Source of the DNA: an uncultured Clostridia bacterium
GTDB lineage: Bacteria > Bacillota > Clostridia > Oscillospirales > Oscillospiraceae
Length of the DNA: 5,273 bases
Assembly (NCBI GenBank): GCA_937893605.1
Contig: CALBGG010000117.1
Location: 1 to 5,273, forward strand
Reading direction: 5' to 3'
How positions within the stretch are numbered: the first letter of the stretch is position 1; the number at the start of each line of letters is the position of its first letter. The position numbers and the translations under genes are program-made. Of this stretch, positions 1 to 5,273 are shown piece after piece. The notes under the pieces are model-generated. The model worked only from the letters and a program-made list of their open reading frames with translations, did no database searches and was not told the origin of the DNA.

Positions 1-573
1 GCACAGCAGATACTGAGCGTCCTGCCTGAGCGCGGAACTCTCCCGTTTACCGACGTTCCCTCCGATGCATGGTACTACGACGATCTCTACTATGCGTGGT
101 ATAACGGCCTCATAAAGGGCACGAGCGATACGACCTTTGAGCCCGACGCGACGACGACCCGCGCACAGGCCGTAACCGTTCTTTACCGCATTGCTGGCTC
201 GCCCAATGTCAGCGGCCTCTCAGAGCCCTTCACTGATGTCTCCGAAAATCACTGGGCGCACGACGCGATAGTCTGGGCATATGAAAACGCCATCGTCAAA
301 GGCTACGATGCGACGACCTTCGGCCCCGACGACGGCCTGACCCGCGGTCAGTTCGTCGCGATAATGCACAGATATGCAGGCTCGCCGCAGGTCAGCGGAG
401 ACCTCGGAGTGTTCTCCGACTCTGCGGATATTCCGTCCGACTTCCGCAATGCGGTCCGCTGGGCTGTTGCAAACGGCATCGTCAACGGCTATGCTGACGG
501 CACCTTCCGTCCGAACACCGTTATAAGCCGCGCTCAGCTCGCCGCGATCCTTGCTCGCTTTGACCGTCTCTGA
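1..573 (+). CDS. C-terminal part of an S-layer homology (SLH) domain cell-surface protein (5' partial)
   Basis: The frame is open from the first base to the TGA at 571–573, giving 190 residues of a protein that begins outside the window. The visible part is almost entirely three SLH domains. Repeat 1 spans about residues 16–65 (starts FTDVP, then WYYDDLYYA, GLIKGT, FEPD, TRAQ at 53–56). Repeat 2 spans about 77–126 (FTDVS, HWAHDAI, IVKGY, TRGQ at 114–117). Repeat 3 spans about 138–187 (FSDS, NAVRWA, GIVNGYADGTFRPN, SRAQ at 176–179). Repeats 1 and 2 are followed by near-identical linkers (GSPNVSG and GSPQVSG). SLH triplets bind secondary cell-wall polymers noncovalently and hold exported proteins at the surface of Gram-positive cells. 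The triplet sits at the extreme C-terminus, so the functional domain must lie upstream and cannot be identified here. The domain call is secure; the role of the whole protein is unknown. Confidence 0.93.
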   Translation, partial: AQQILSVLPERGTLPFTDVPSDAWYYDDLYYAWYNGLIKGTSDTTFEPDATTTRAQAVTVLYRIAGSPNVSGLSEPFTDVSENHWAHDAIVWAYENAIVKGYDATTFGPDDGLTRGQFVAIMHRYAGSPQVSGDLGVFSDSADIPSDFRNAVRWAVANGIVNGYADGTFRPNTVISRAQLAAILARFDRL

Positions 574-660
574 TCATAGACCTCCATATATTCAGCTCCC
601 CCAGAACCGCGGCGTTATATGCAATGCATACTTCCTTTTCTTCCTCGCCATGCCGCGGAC

Positions 661-690
661 GACCGGCCACATTTGTGGCCGGTCTTTTTT
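661..690 (+). terminator. Rho-independent terminator of the SLH gene
   Basis: A perfect 10-bp GC-rich stem (gaccggccac pairing with gtggccggtc) with a 4-base loop (attt) is followed directly by six T residues. It lies 87 bases after the SLH stop codon, on the same strand, and before the promoter of the next gene. It therefore separates the SLH gene from the membrane-protein/kinase unit. Confidence 0.93.
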
Positions 691-710
691 AGCGACGCTA
701 AAGCGCCGCT
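691..710 (+). repeat. Two tandem 9-bp palindromes AGCGnCGCT, 11 bp apart
   Basis: Bases 691–699 (agcgacgct) and 702–710 (agcgccgct) are both odd palindromes of the form AGCGnCGCT. Their centres, at 695 and 706, are 11 bp apart, about one helical turn. They lie just after the T-run of the upstream terminator and 25 bases before the predicted -35 box of the next gene. That is a plausible position for an activator site, but they could also pair with each other as an imperfect hairpin. No known operator is recognised; the arrangement is directly visible, its function is a guess. Confidence 0.3.
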
Positions 711-734
711 GCGTCAAATCGCCTCTAAAAAGAC

Positions 735-763
735 TTGTTATATGAGCTGGTTTCTGTTAAAAT
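735..763 (+). promoter_or_regulatory. Sigma-A-type promoter with extended -10 for the membrane protein/kinase unit
   Basis: The -35 box TTGTTA (735–740) is separated by exactly 17 bases from the -10 box TAAAAT (758–763; five of six match TATAAT). A TG at 755–756 gives the extended -10 pattern TGnTAAAAT. Transcription would begin near 770, leaving a leader of only about 22 bases before the start codon at 793. It lies downstream of the previous gene's terminator, as expected for an independent transcription unit. Confidence 0.7.
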
Positions 764-792
764 AAATAAAGTTAGTTACGGGAGGCAGAACG

Positions 793-1443
793 ATGCCTGC
801 AAAAAGACGGAGCAGAAAAAGCTCAAAACGAGTTTACATAATATGCGCCGTTGTGACGCTTATTGTGCTCGGCGTTATTTTCGGCATACACAAATACAGG
901 ATATCGCAGGTCGCGCCGGTATATCAGGTGCATATAGAGGGGCTTGAGGCGACTACCCCCGCCGAGGCGCAAGCCGCCCTGCGCGCAGATTATAAGCGCT
1001 TTGCCGCCGAGAGCGAGAAGTATCCCGGCTGCGCGTGGGTGTGGACGGGGAAGCGTATGCTGTACCTCGTAAAGCCCGATGTGCTGGAGATCGACGCCTC
1101 GGCCGAGGAAACGGGATTCACCGCAGTCAAATTCATAAACGCCGAGGGAAAGCAGCGCAGTGGCTTTATTATCGACCCCGCGACCGAGCCGGTCGAGCTT
1201 GGCAGGATAGAGATAGACAATGCCGAGGAGTATACCTACGACAATGTCAGCATGACAATACGCGTCGGACTGCGCAGCGGCGAGATAAGCTATGAAAATG
1301 CAGTGTATCTTTGGGAAAAGGACACGAAGCTTGTCATTGCCGTGCGGCCGGATACATATAAGACGGTCGAGGGGAACATCGTCAGCTTCACTGACGACGG
1401 CAATGTTACCCACACCTGCTTTATTCTCGATACTGAAATTTGA
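793..1443 (+). CDS. Unrecognised single-pass membrane protein, first gene of the kinase operon
   Basis: This is a 216-residue protein that I do not assign to a family. The start is supported by a strong ribosome binding site (GGGAGG at 780–785, 7 bases before ATG) and by the promoter at 735–763. The N-terminus is very basic (seven Lys/Arg in the first 13 residues) and is followed by one hydrophobic segment, about residues 14–32 (VYIICAVVTLIVLGVIFGI). By the positive-inside rule the tail is cytoplasmic and the remaining ~180 residues are extracytoplasmic. No signal-peptidase site is obvious, so it is more likely an anchored protein than a secreted one. The outer part has mixed alpha/beta-like composition and two cysteines (C80, C209) that could form a disulfide. 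It precedes the AarF-like kinase gene by 14 bases and is surely co-transcribed with it, so a shared role at the membrane is reasonable but unproven. A long reverse-strand frame across it lacks such signals and is taken as a shadow. Confidence 0.8.
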   Translation: MPAKRRSRKSSKRVYIICAVVTLIVLGVIFGIHKYRISQVAPVYQVHIEGLEATTPAEAQAALRADYKRFAAESEKYPGCAWVWTGKRMLYLVKPDVLEIDASAEETGFTAVKFINAEGKQRSGFIIDPATEPVELGRIEIDNAEEYTYDNVSMTIRVGLRSGEISYENAVYLWEKDTKLVIAVRPDTYKTVEGNIVSFTDDGNVTHTCFILDTEI

Positions 1444-1457
1444 AGGTAGGAGCATAA

Positions 1458-2849
1458 ATGGCAAATGCCGCGATGGAAACAGGCGCAGACGCAAAGCGTC
1501 TGCTTGAGATAGTAAAGGTAATAAGAAAATACAAGGTCACGCAGGGGATAAGCCCGGATGCGCTGTGCCAGATGCTCAAAGAGCTCGGCCCGACGTTTGT
1601 AAAGCTCGGTCAGCTTTTGTCGATGCACCCGGAGATCATCCCCATGGAGCACTGCAAGAAGTTAGAGGAGCTGCGGACGGACGCAACACGCCTTGTGACG
1701 GCGCAGATACGCGAGCTTATCACCGAGGAATACGGGCAGCCGTGGAATAAGGTGTTCAGGCAGATCATGCCGTATCCGCTGGGCGCGGCGTCCATTGCAC
1801 AAGTGCACGAGGCCGTGCTGCTCGACGGAACGCATGTCGCAGTGAAGATCCAGCGGCCGGAGATATATTCGGTCATGGAGCGCGACGTAAGGCTTTTAAA
1901 AAGCGCGTTGAGCGTCGTGAAGCTCAAAAAGATAAACAACGTCATGGATCTCGGCGATACGATCGACGAGGTGTGGGCGGTCGCGCAGGAGGAGATGGAT
2001 TTCAAGCGCGAGGCAGACAATATCCGCCGCGTGCGTGAGAATATCGAGGGCATAAAGTACGTCTACTGCCCGAAGGTGTATGACGAGCTTTCGACAAAGC
2101 ACATTCTGGTCATGGAATACATCGGCGGCTTTGAGATCACAAATAAGGCCGCGATGGAGGAGCAGGGCTATAACGTGCAGGAGGTCTGCACGAAGTTTAT
2201 AAATAACTATATAAAGCAGTTTGCTGAGGACAGGTTTTTCCACGCCGACCCGCATCCGGGCAATGTCCGCGTGTGGGACGGGCGCATCGTCTGGCTCGAC
2301 CTCGGCATGATGGGAACGCTAACGAGCACCGACGCCGAGCTGATAAAGGTCTGCATGAAGGCGATATTCAGCAACGACTACCTGAGCTTTGCAAACGCGG
2401 TTTTGAAGATCTGCGAGCATGACCCGGAGCTCGACCGCGAGGCCTATTACGGACGCATGCAGGCGTATCTGGATAAATACCGCGTCCTGTCCATGGCGCA
2501 GATGAGCAGCACGGTCGACATTTTCGCAGATCTGTACCGCATCGCACGCGACTTCGGTATCAAGGTGCCTAAATCGCTGACGATGTTCTGGCGCAGCCTG
2601 TCGATCATGGAGGGCACTGTGTCAGACCTGTCGCCGAAGACCGACCTTGCCGCGATCATCGGAAAGCACCTTGCCGCGCAGGCTATGGTCAAGGGCGTGG
2701 CGGGCAGCATAACGCGGAAGATATCGCATCGCAGGCTCATTTCCGGCAGCGCGCTGCACTATAACGGCAGCGATCTTGAGCCGGATGAATTTATTGATGA
2801 AGAATATGACGAGCTCGATCCCGAGCTTGAAGGAGATAGCGAAGAATAG
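1458..2849 (+). CDS. ABC1/AarF/UbiB-family atypical kinase (protein kinase-like fold)
   Basis: This 463-residue protein carries the full set of ABC1/UbiB-family motifs. The family-specific KxGQ is KLGQ at 49–52. The alanine-rich nucleotide loop lies in PLGAASIAQVH (107–117) and here reads GAAS. The ATP-binding lysine is K130 in VAVK, and the conserved EEMDFKREADN stretch is at 178–188. The hinge is near 216–224 (ILVMEYIGG). The catalytic loop HADPHPGN (262–269) has D264 and N269, and the metal-binding DFG equivalent is DLG (281–283). No key residue is missing. Family members in other organisms support ubiquinone biosynthesis and have ATPase or lipid-kinase-like activity; the substrate in anaerobic Clostridia is not established. 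Unlike E. coli UbiB it has no hydrophobic pair of helices at the C-terminus. It ends instead in a highly acidic tail (15 Asp/Glu among residues 439–463). The start is supported by TAGGAG at 1447–1452, 5 bases upstream. The gene follows the membrane-protein gene by 14 bases. Confidence 0.93.
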   Translation: MANAAMETGADAKRLLEIVKVIRKYKVTQGISPDALCQMLKELGPTFVKLGQLLSMHPEIIPMEHCKKLEELRTDATRLVTAQIRELITEEYGQPWNKVFRQIMPYPLGAASIAQVHEAVLLDGTHVAVKIQRPEIYSVMERDVRLLKSALSVVKLKKINNVMDLGDTIDEVWAVAQEEMDFKREADNIRRVRENIEGIKYVYCPKVYDELSTKHILVMEYIGGFEITNKAAMEEQGYNVQEVCTKFINNYIKQFAEDRFFHADPHPGNVRVWDGRIVWLDLGMMGTLTSTDAELIKVCMKAIFSNDYLSFANAVLKICEHDPELDREAYYGRMQAYLDKYRVLSMAQMSSTVDIFADLYRIARDFGIKVPKSLTMFWRSLSIMEGTVSDLSPKTDLAAIIGKHLAAQAMVKGVAGSITRKISHRRLISGSALHYNGSDLEPDEFIDEEYDELDPELEGDSEE

Positions 2850-2862
2850 AGAATGGAAGGGG

Positions 2863-2893
2863 AGCACCCCGGTCACATGACCGGGGTGCTTTT
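2863..2893 (+). terminator. Rho-independent terminator of the membrane protein/kinase unit
   Basis: An inverted repeat with arms agcaccccggtc (2863–2874) and gaccggggtgct (2879–2890) forms a 12-bp GC-rich stem with a 4-base loop (acat). It is followed by TTT, giving a TTTT run at 2890–2893, then ctg and a second TTTT. It begins 13 bases after the kinase stop codon. Read on the opposite strand the stem is followed by a C-rich, T-poor stretch, so it is not a convincing terminator for the leftward genes. Confidence 0.9.
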
Positions 2894-3009
2894 CTGCTTT
2901 TAGAGTGTCATTGGTACCTTATGCTGCGATGGCTACGGCATCATAGCTGACGAGAGTGTAATCCTTCAGATGACCGCAGGCCGTTTTTTTGCTTACTGAT
3001 TACTGATAG
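2894..3009. other. Convergent intergenic region with no clear gene
   Basis: This region separates the rightward kinase unit from the leftward acyl-CoA dehydrogenase. It holds a run of seven T on the plus strand (2984–2990) with no strong adjacent hairpin, and a tandem 7-bp repeat (ttactga at 2993–2999 and 3000–3006). On the minus strand a 26-codon open frame (2999–2919) reads like the tail of a coding sequence. No obvious minus-strand terminator for the dehydrogenase was found here. Confidence 0.6.
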
Positions 3010-4176
3010 TCAAGAGAGATTTTTCAGATTGCCCTGCTCTGTGTTATATATACCATTTGATATTATAACCTTGCATATCTGTGAGGTGCCCTCCGCAACG
3101 GTCAGAAGCTGTGCATCTCGTAGCAGACGTTCAACATCGCAATGGCTTCTAAAACCTCTTCCTCCATGTATAAGCATGGTATCCGCACAGACTTTTTGGC
3201 ACATTTCGGATGAAAACAGTTTTAGCGCCGCGGTTTCAAGCGTTGCATTCTTGCCGGCCTCGGTGATCGCAGCTACATGATAGAGAGTGTTGCGGGCAAT
3301 ACTTATATTTGAATACATTTCCGCTATCGGGAAGCTTACACCCTGATATGAAAAAATTGATCTGCCGTAGTCGCCCCTGCTGCGCGCAAATTCAACAGCG
3401 TGTTCAAAGGCTGACTGTGCTATACCTATTGACACAGCTGCAAGCCCCAATCGGCCGCAGTTGAGCGCCATCTTTATCGGTTTATAACCATTGTTTTCTT
3501 CGCCGATAAGAGCGTCCGGAGGGAGAAGGCAGTCTTTGAAGCTGACTGTGCCTGTCGGGGAGTTGTTCAGACCGATCATGTCCTCGCTTCTGCTTATATC
3601 CAGCCCCGGAGTTTTTGCATCAACGTAAAACAGGCTAACATTACGACTGCGTATACTTGTGCCTGTTTTGGCGTTTATTATATAGCCGTCGGCAACGCCG
3701 GCATTGGTTATCCAGCATTTTGATCCGTTGAGCAGCCAGCCGTTCGGTTTTCTTTCGGCGATCGTGTCAACTCCGAAAGCATCGGAGCCTCCTCTCTCCT
3801 CGGTTATGGCAAAAGTTAGCAGCTTCTTACCTCTTATTGCGGGTATGAGCCAATCCTCCCGCTGTTTATCGCTGGCAAGCGGAAGCACCGTATAACAGCA
3901 GGGCAAAATATGAGCACAGAAAATAAAGCCGATTGAGGCCAAGCCCCTTGATATTTCTTCAAGAAATATGACAGCCTCGGTAACACCCGCCCCGCCTCCG
4001 CCAAGCTCCTTGGGAAACGGAAGCGAGCAATATCCTAGCTCAGATATCCTTTCAATCAGGTCGCGCGGATAGATGCCCTGCTTGTCAAGACTTGATGCTT
4101 GGGGAATTATTTCGCTGTCAACAAATTTGCGAATCTCGTCCTTCAGCTCCTGCTGTTTATCTGTGAGATAATACAT
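3010..4176 (-). CDS. Acyl-CoA dehydrogenase family protein
   Basis: This 388-residue flavoenzyme is full length for its family (about 380). It would oxidise the alpha–beta bond of an acyl-CoA using FAD and pass electrons to electron-transfer flavoprotein in the cytoplasm. An N-terminal helical domain starts at LTDKQQELKDEIRKF. The middle domain has AITEERGGSDA (123–133) and the flavin-contacting WITNAG (155–160). The C-terminal helical domain has RLGLAAVSIGIAQ (242–254), SRGDYGRSIFSYQGV (266–280), IHGGRGF (336–342) and AEGTSQI (361–367), where E362 occupies the usual catalytic-base position. Substrate chain length cannot be read from sequence. The segment at 87–94 (CAHILPCC) is unusually cysteine-rich. 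The ATG at 4176 is chosen over an in-frame GTG at 4212 because AGAGGA (4190–4185) stands 8 bases upstream and the longer form would overlap the upstream gene by 32 bases. No etfAB genes are visible. Termination is at TGA 3012–3010. Confidence 0.93.
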   Translation of the reverse strand: MYYLTDKQQELKDEIRKFVDSEIIPQASSLDKQGIYPRDLIERISELGYCSLPFPKELGGGGAGVTEAVIFLEEISRGLASIGFIFCAHILPCCYTVLPLASDKQREDWLIPAIRGKKLLTFAITEERGGSDAFGVDTIAERKPNGWLLNGSKCWITNAGVADGYIINAKTGTSIRSRNVSLFYVDAKTPGLDISRSEDMIGLNNSPTGTVSFKDCLLPPDALIGEENNGYKPIKMALNCGRLGLAAVSIGIAQSAFEHAVEFARSRGDYGRSIFSYQGVSFPIAEMYSNISIARNTLYHVAAITEAGKNATLETAALKLFSSEMCQKVCADTMLIHGGRGFRSHCDVERLLRDAQLLTVAEGTSQICKVIISNGIYNTEQGNLKNLS

Positions 4177-4180
4177 ATTA

Positions 4181-5273
4181 TTAATCCTCTTTAAAATAGT
4201 GTCCGTTGTCACTGCCGCAGTTTTCAGTCAATATCAGCATGCAGTTTGCATAGTTTGAAGCTTCATTATACATCTCTATATCAATAATTGAACCGCTTTC
4301 TGCCGAACGCCTTCTCTCGCAGGACACCATTACCTCGCCCGGAGGTACGGGTGATGCAAAAAAGGTACCGCTGACAATGATGCCGTTTTTTGCGGTGTGT
4401 TCAAAGGAGAATTCCTTGATGGCAACCCTGATGACCCCCATAAGCGTATCGGCAGAATCGCTTAGGGTTTCCCGAAGCTGCGCTGTGTAAACGCTGCGAT
4501 TTTTATCGGAGTTGAGAGTCTCAAGCGTGGGATGAGTCTGATCGGAGGATGCCGCTGCTGAATTCATAAAGTAATAACGCAAAACATCGTTTGCTGTTAT
4601 TATGCCGCAAAGTTCGCCGCCTCTTGTGACGTAGGCAACGGAAACCTCATTGGATACCATGTGCCTTGCGATCTCATCCATTGACGTGGATACGTCAACG
4701 GAGTACACGCTTTCCCCGGCCTTATACAGGCTGGATATCTTCGTATATGTTGACGATGCTATGACCTCGGTAGCGTCAACGGTTCCGCATATTTTCAGAG
4801 AATCATCGACAACGGCGTGCTTTGAGCTCATTTTAAATATCGGCTCATATGAACTGTACCAGTCAACGACCATATCGTTATAGTACAGATATGGCGGTAT
4901 ACGCATCCATTTGTCCGCCGCATCTGAGTTTTCCATGCGGCTGTGTTCGGTCATCTCCGTTCTGAGAAGGTTCAGCACCGTATAGCTGTCCTGCTGAGAT
5001 GAGAGTATGCATGCATGATGCTCCCGCGCCTCGGCGAGAAGGGCTTCGCCCGGCTGAGCTCCTCCGGTCACTATTACATTGACGCCCTGTGATGCCGCAC
5101 AGAAAAGCAGATCGAGTCTGTCTCCGACGATGCAGAGGGTGTCGCCGTTGCTCTCGGAAATAGATTTTTTGAACTGCTCAAGGCTTCCGTCGCCCAAAAT
5201 GACAGAGCCTACCGGTGCGTCGGTAAATTCCTCGCCTTCCAGAACGACAAGACCTAAATTTCCCGTGAGCTGA
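4181..5273 (-). CDS. DRTGG–CBS–CBS–HotDog domain protein, YtoI-like (5' partial)
   Basis: The minus-strand frame is open from the window edge to the TAA at 4183–4181, giving 363 residues (first complete codon 5272–5270). A TTG at 5197 is only an internal codon: domain similarity continues upstream of it, so the true start lies outside. The order matches Bacillus YtoI. A DRTGG domain is at about 1–105, with GDRLD at 50–54 and VTGG at 68–71. Two CBS motifs are at about 133–175 and 180–234; the second ends CGIITANDVL. A HotDog fold is at about 260–350. CBS pairs usually bind adenine nucleotides, and HotDog proteins bind or hydrolyse acyl-CoA thioesters, so an adenylate-regulated acyl-CoA thioesterase or sensor is the likely role; this has not been shown for this protein. 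YtoI-type proteins are about 430 residues, so roughly 70 N-terminal residues are missing. It is immediately upstream of, and probably translationally coupled to, the acyl-CoA dehydrogenase. Its promoter is not in the window. Confidence 0.85.
   Translation of the reverse strand, partial: QLTGNLGLVVLEGEEFTDAPVGSVILGDGSLEQFKKSISESNGDTLCIVGDRLDLLFCAASQGVNVIVTGGAQPGEALLAEAREHHACILSSQQDSYTVLNLLRTEMTEHSRMENSDAADKWMRIPPYLYYNDMVVDWYSSYEPIFKMSSKHAVVDDSLKICGTVDATEVIASSTYTKISSLYKAGESVYSVDVSTSMDEIARHMVSNEVSVAYVTRGGELCGIITANDVLRYYFMNSAAASSDQTHPTLETLNSDKNRSVYTAQLRETLSDSADTLMGVIRVAIKEFSFEHTAKNGIIVSGTFFASPVPPGEVMVSCERRRSAESGSIIDIEMYNEASNYANCMLILTENCGSDNGHYFKED
4185..4190 (-). promoter_or_regulatory. Ribosome binding site that fixes the dehydrogenase start
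   Basis: AGAGGA on the minus strand lies 8 bases before the ATG at 4176–4174. It sits within the last codons of the upstream DRTGG/CBS gene, whose TAA is at 4183–4181. This placement favours the ATG start, and ribosomes finishing the upstream gene would arrive directly at this site, as in translational coupling. Confidence 0.8.

Noticed and set aside
551..947. Small forward frames between the SLH gene and the membrane-protein gene
   Set aside because: They run through the terminator hairpin and the promoter, lack ribosome binding sites and overlap the real genes in other frames.
823..1494. Long reverse-strand open frame of 223 codons opposite the membrane-protein gene
   Set aside because: The forward frame has a promoter, a strong ribosome binding site, a convincing membrane segment and tight spacing to the kinase gene. 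The reverse frame has none of these, resembles no family I know and runs into the kinase start.
1290..1652. Reverse-strand frame of 120 codons across the junction of the first two operon genes
   Set aside because: It lies opposite well-supported coding sequence, including the KxGQ region of the kinase, and is explained as a composition shadow.
2935..2990. Possible third terminator: acggc/gccgt pairing before a run of seven T
   Set aside because: The arms are only 5 bp and 40 bases apart, with no convincing continuation of the stem; the strong terminator at 2863–2893 already ends the rightward unit.
2993..3006. Tandem 7-bp repeat ttactga
   Set aside because: There are only two copies and no flanking inverted repeats or mobile-element signs, so it is compatible with chance or simple slippage.
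5195..5197. TTG as the start of the DRTGG/CBS protein
   Set aside because: The frame continues open to the window edge with plausible coding sequence, there is no ribosome binding site, and YtoI-type proteins extend further at the N-terminus.

Overview
The window looks like chromosomal DNA of a Gram-positive anaerobe of the class Clostridia, probably an Oscillospiraceae/Ruminococcaceae-type gut bacterium. This is an inference from three things: SLH repeats of the TRAQ/LYR-type common in those organisms, purine-rich ribosome binding sites before each confirmed start, and a DRTGG–CBS–HotDog protein of the Firmicutes YtoI type. No ribosomal or other species-level marker is present.

Layout. Bases 1–573 are the 3' end of a surface protein with three S-layer homology domains, closed by a strong intrinsic terminator at 661–690. 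A good extended -10 promoter (735–763) then drives a two-gene rightward unit: an unrecognised single-pass membrane protein (793–1443) and, 14 bases later, an ABC1/AarF/UbiB-type atypical kinase (1458–2849). This unit ends at a second strong hairpin terminator (2863–2893). A short convergent intergenic region follows. The rest is a leftward pair: an acyl-CoA dehydrogenase (3010–4176) lies downstream of a DRTGG–CBS–CBS–HotDog protein (4181–5273, N-terminus beyond the window edge). The two are 4 bases apart, with the dehydrogenase ribosome binding site lying inside the end of the upstream gene.

How the genes may work together. The leftward pair combines a nucleotide-sensing (Bateman-type) acyl-CoA thioesterase-like protein with an acyl-CoA dehydrogenase, which suggests adenylate-responsive control or turnover of an acyl-CoA. 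In the rightward pair, the kinase lacks the C-terminal membrane helices of canonical UbiB and ends in a very acidic tail, while its partner is a membrane protein with a strongly basic cytoplasmic N-terminus. A membrane anchor/kinase pair is a testable idea, not a demonstrated one. I saw no mobile element, CRISPR array, tRNA or rRNA, and nothing that is clearly a new system. The anchor/kinase pair and the sensor/dehydrogenase pair are the most interesting points.
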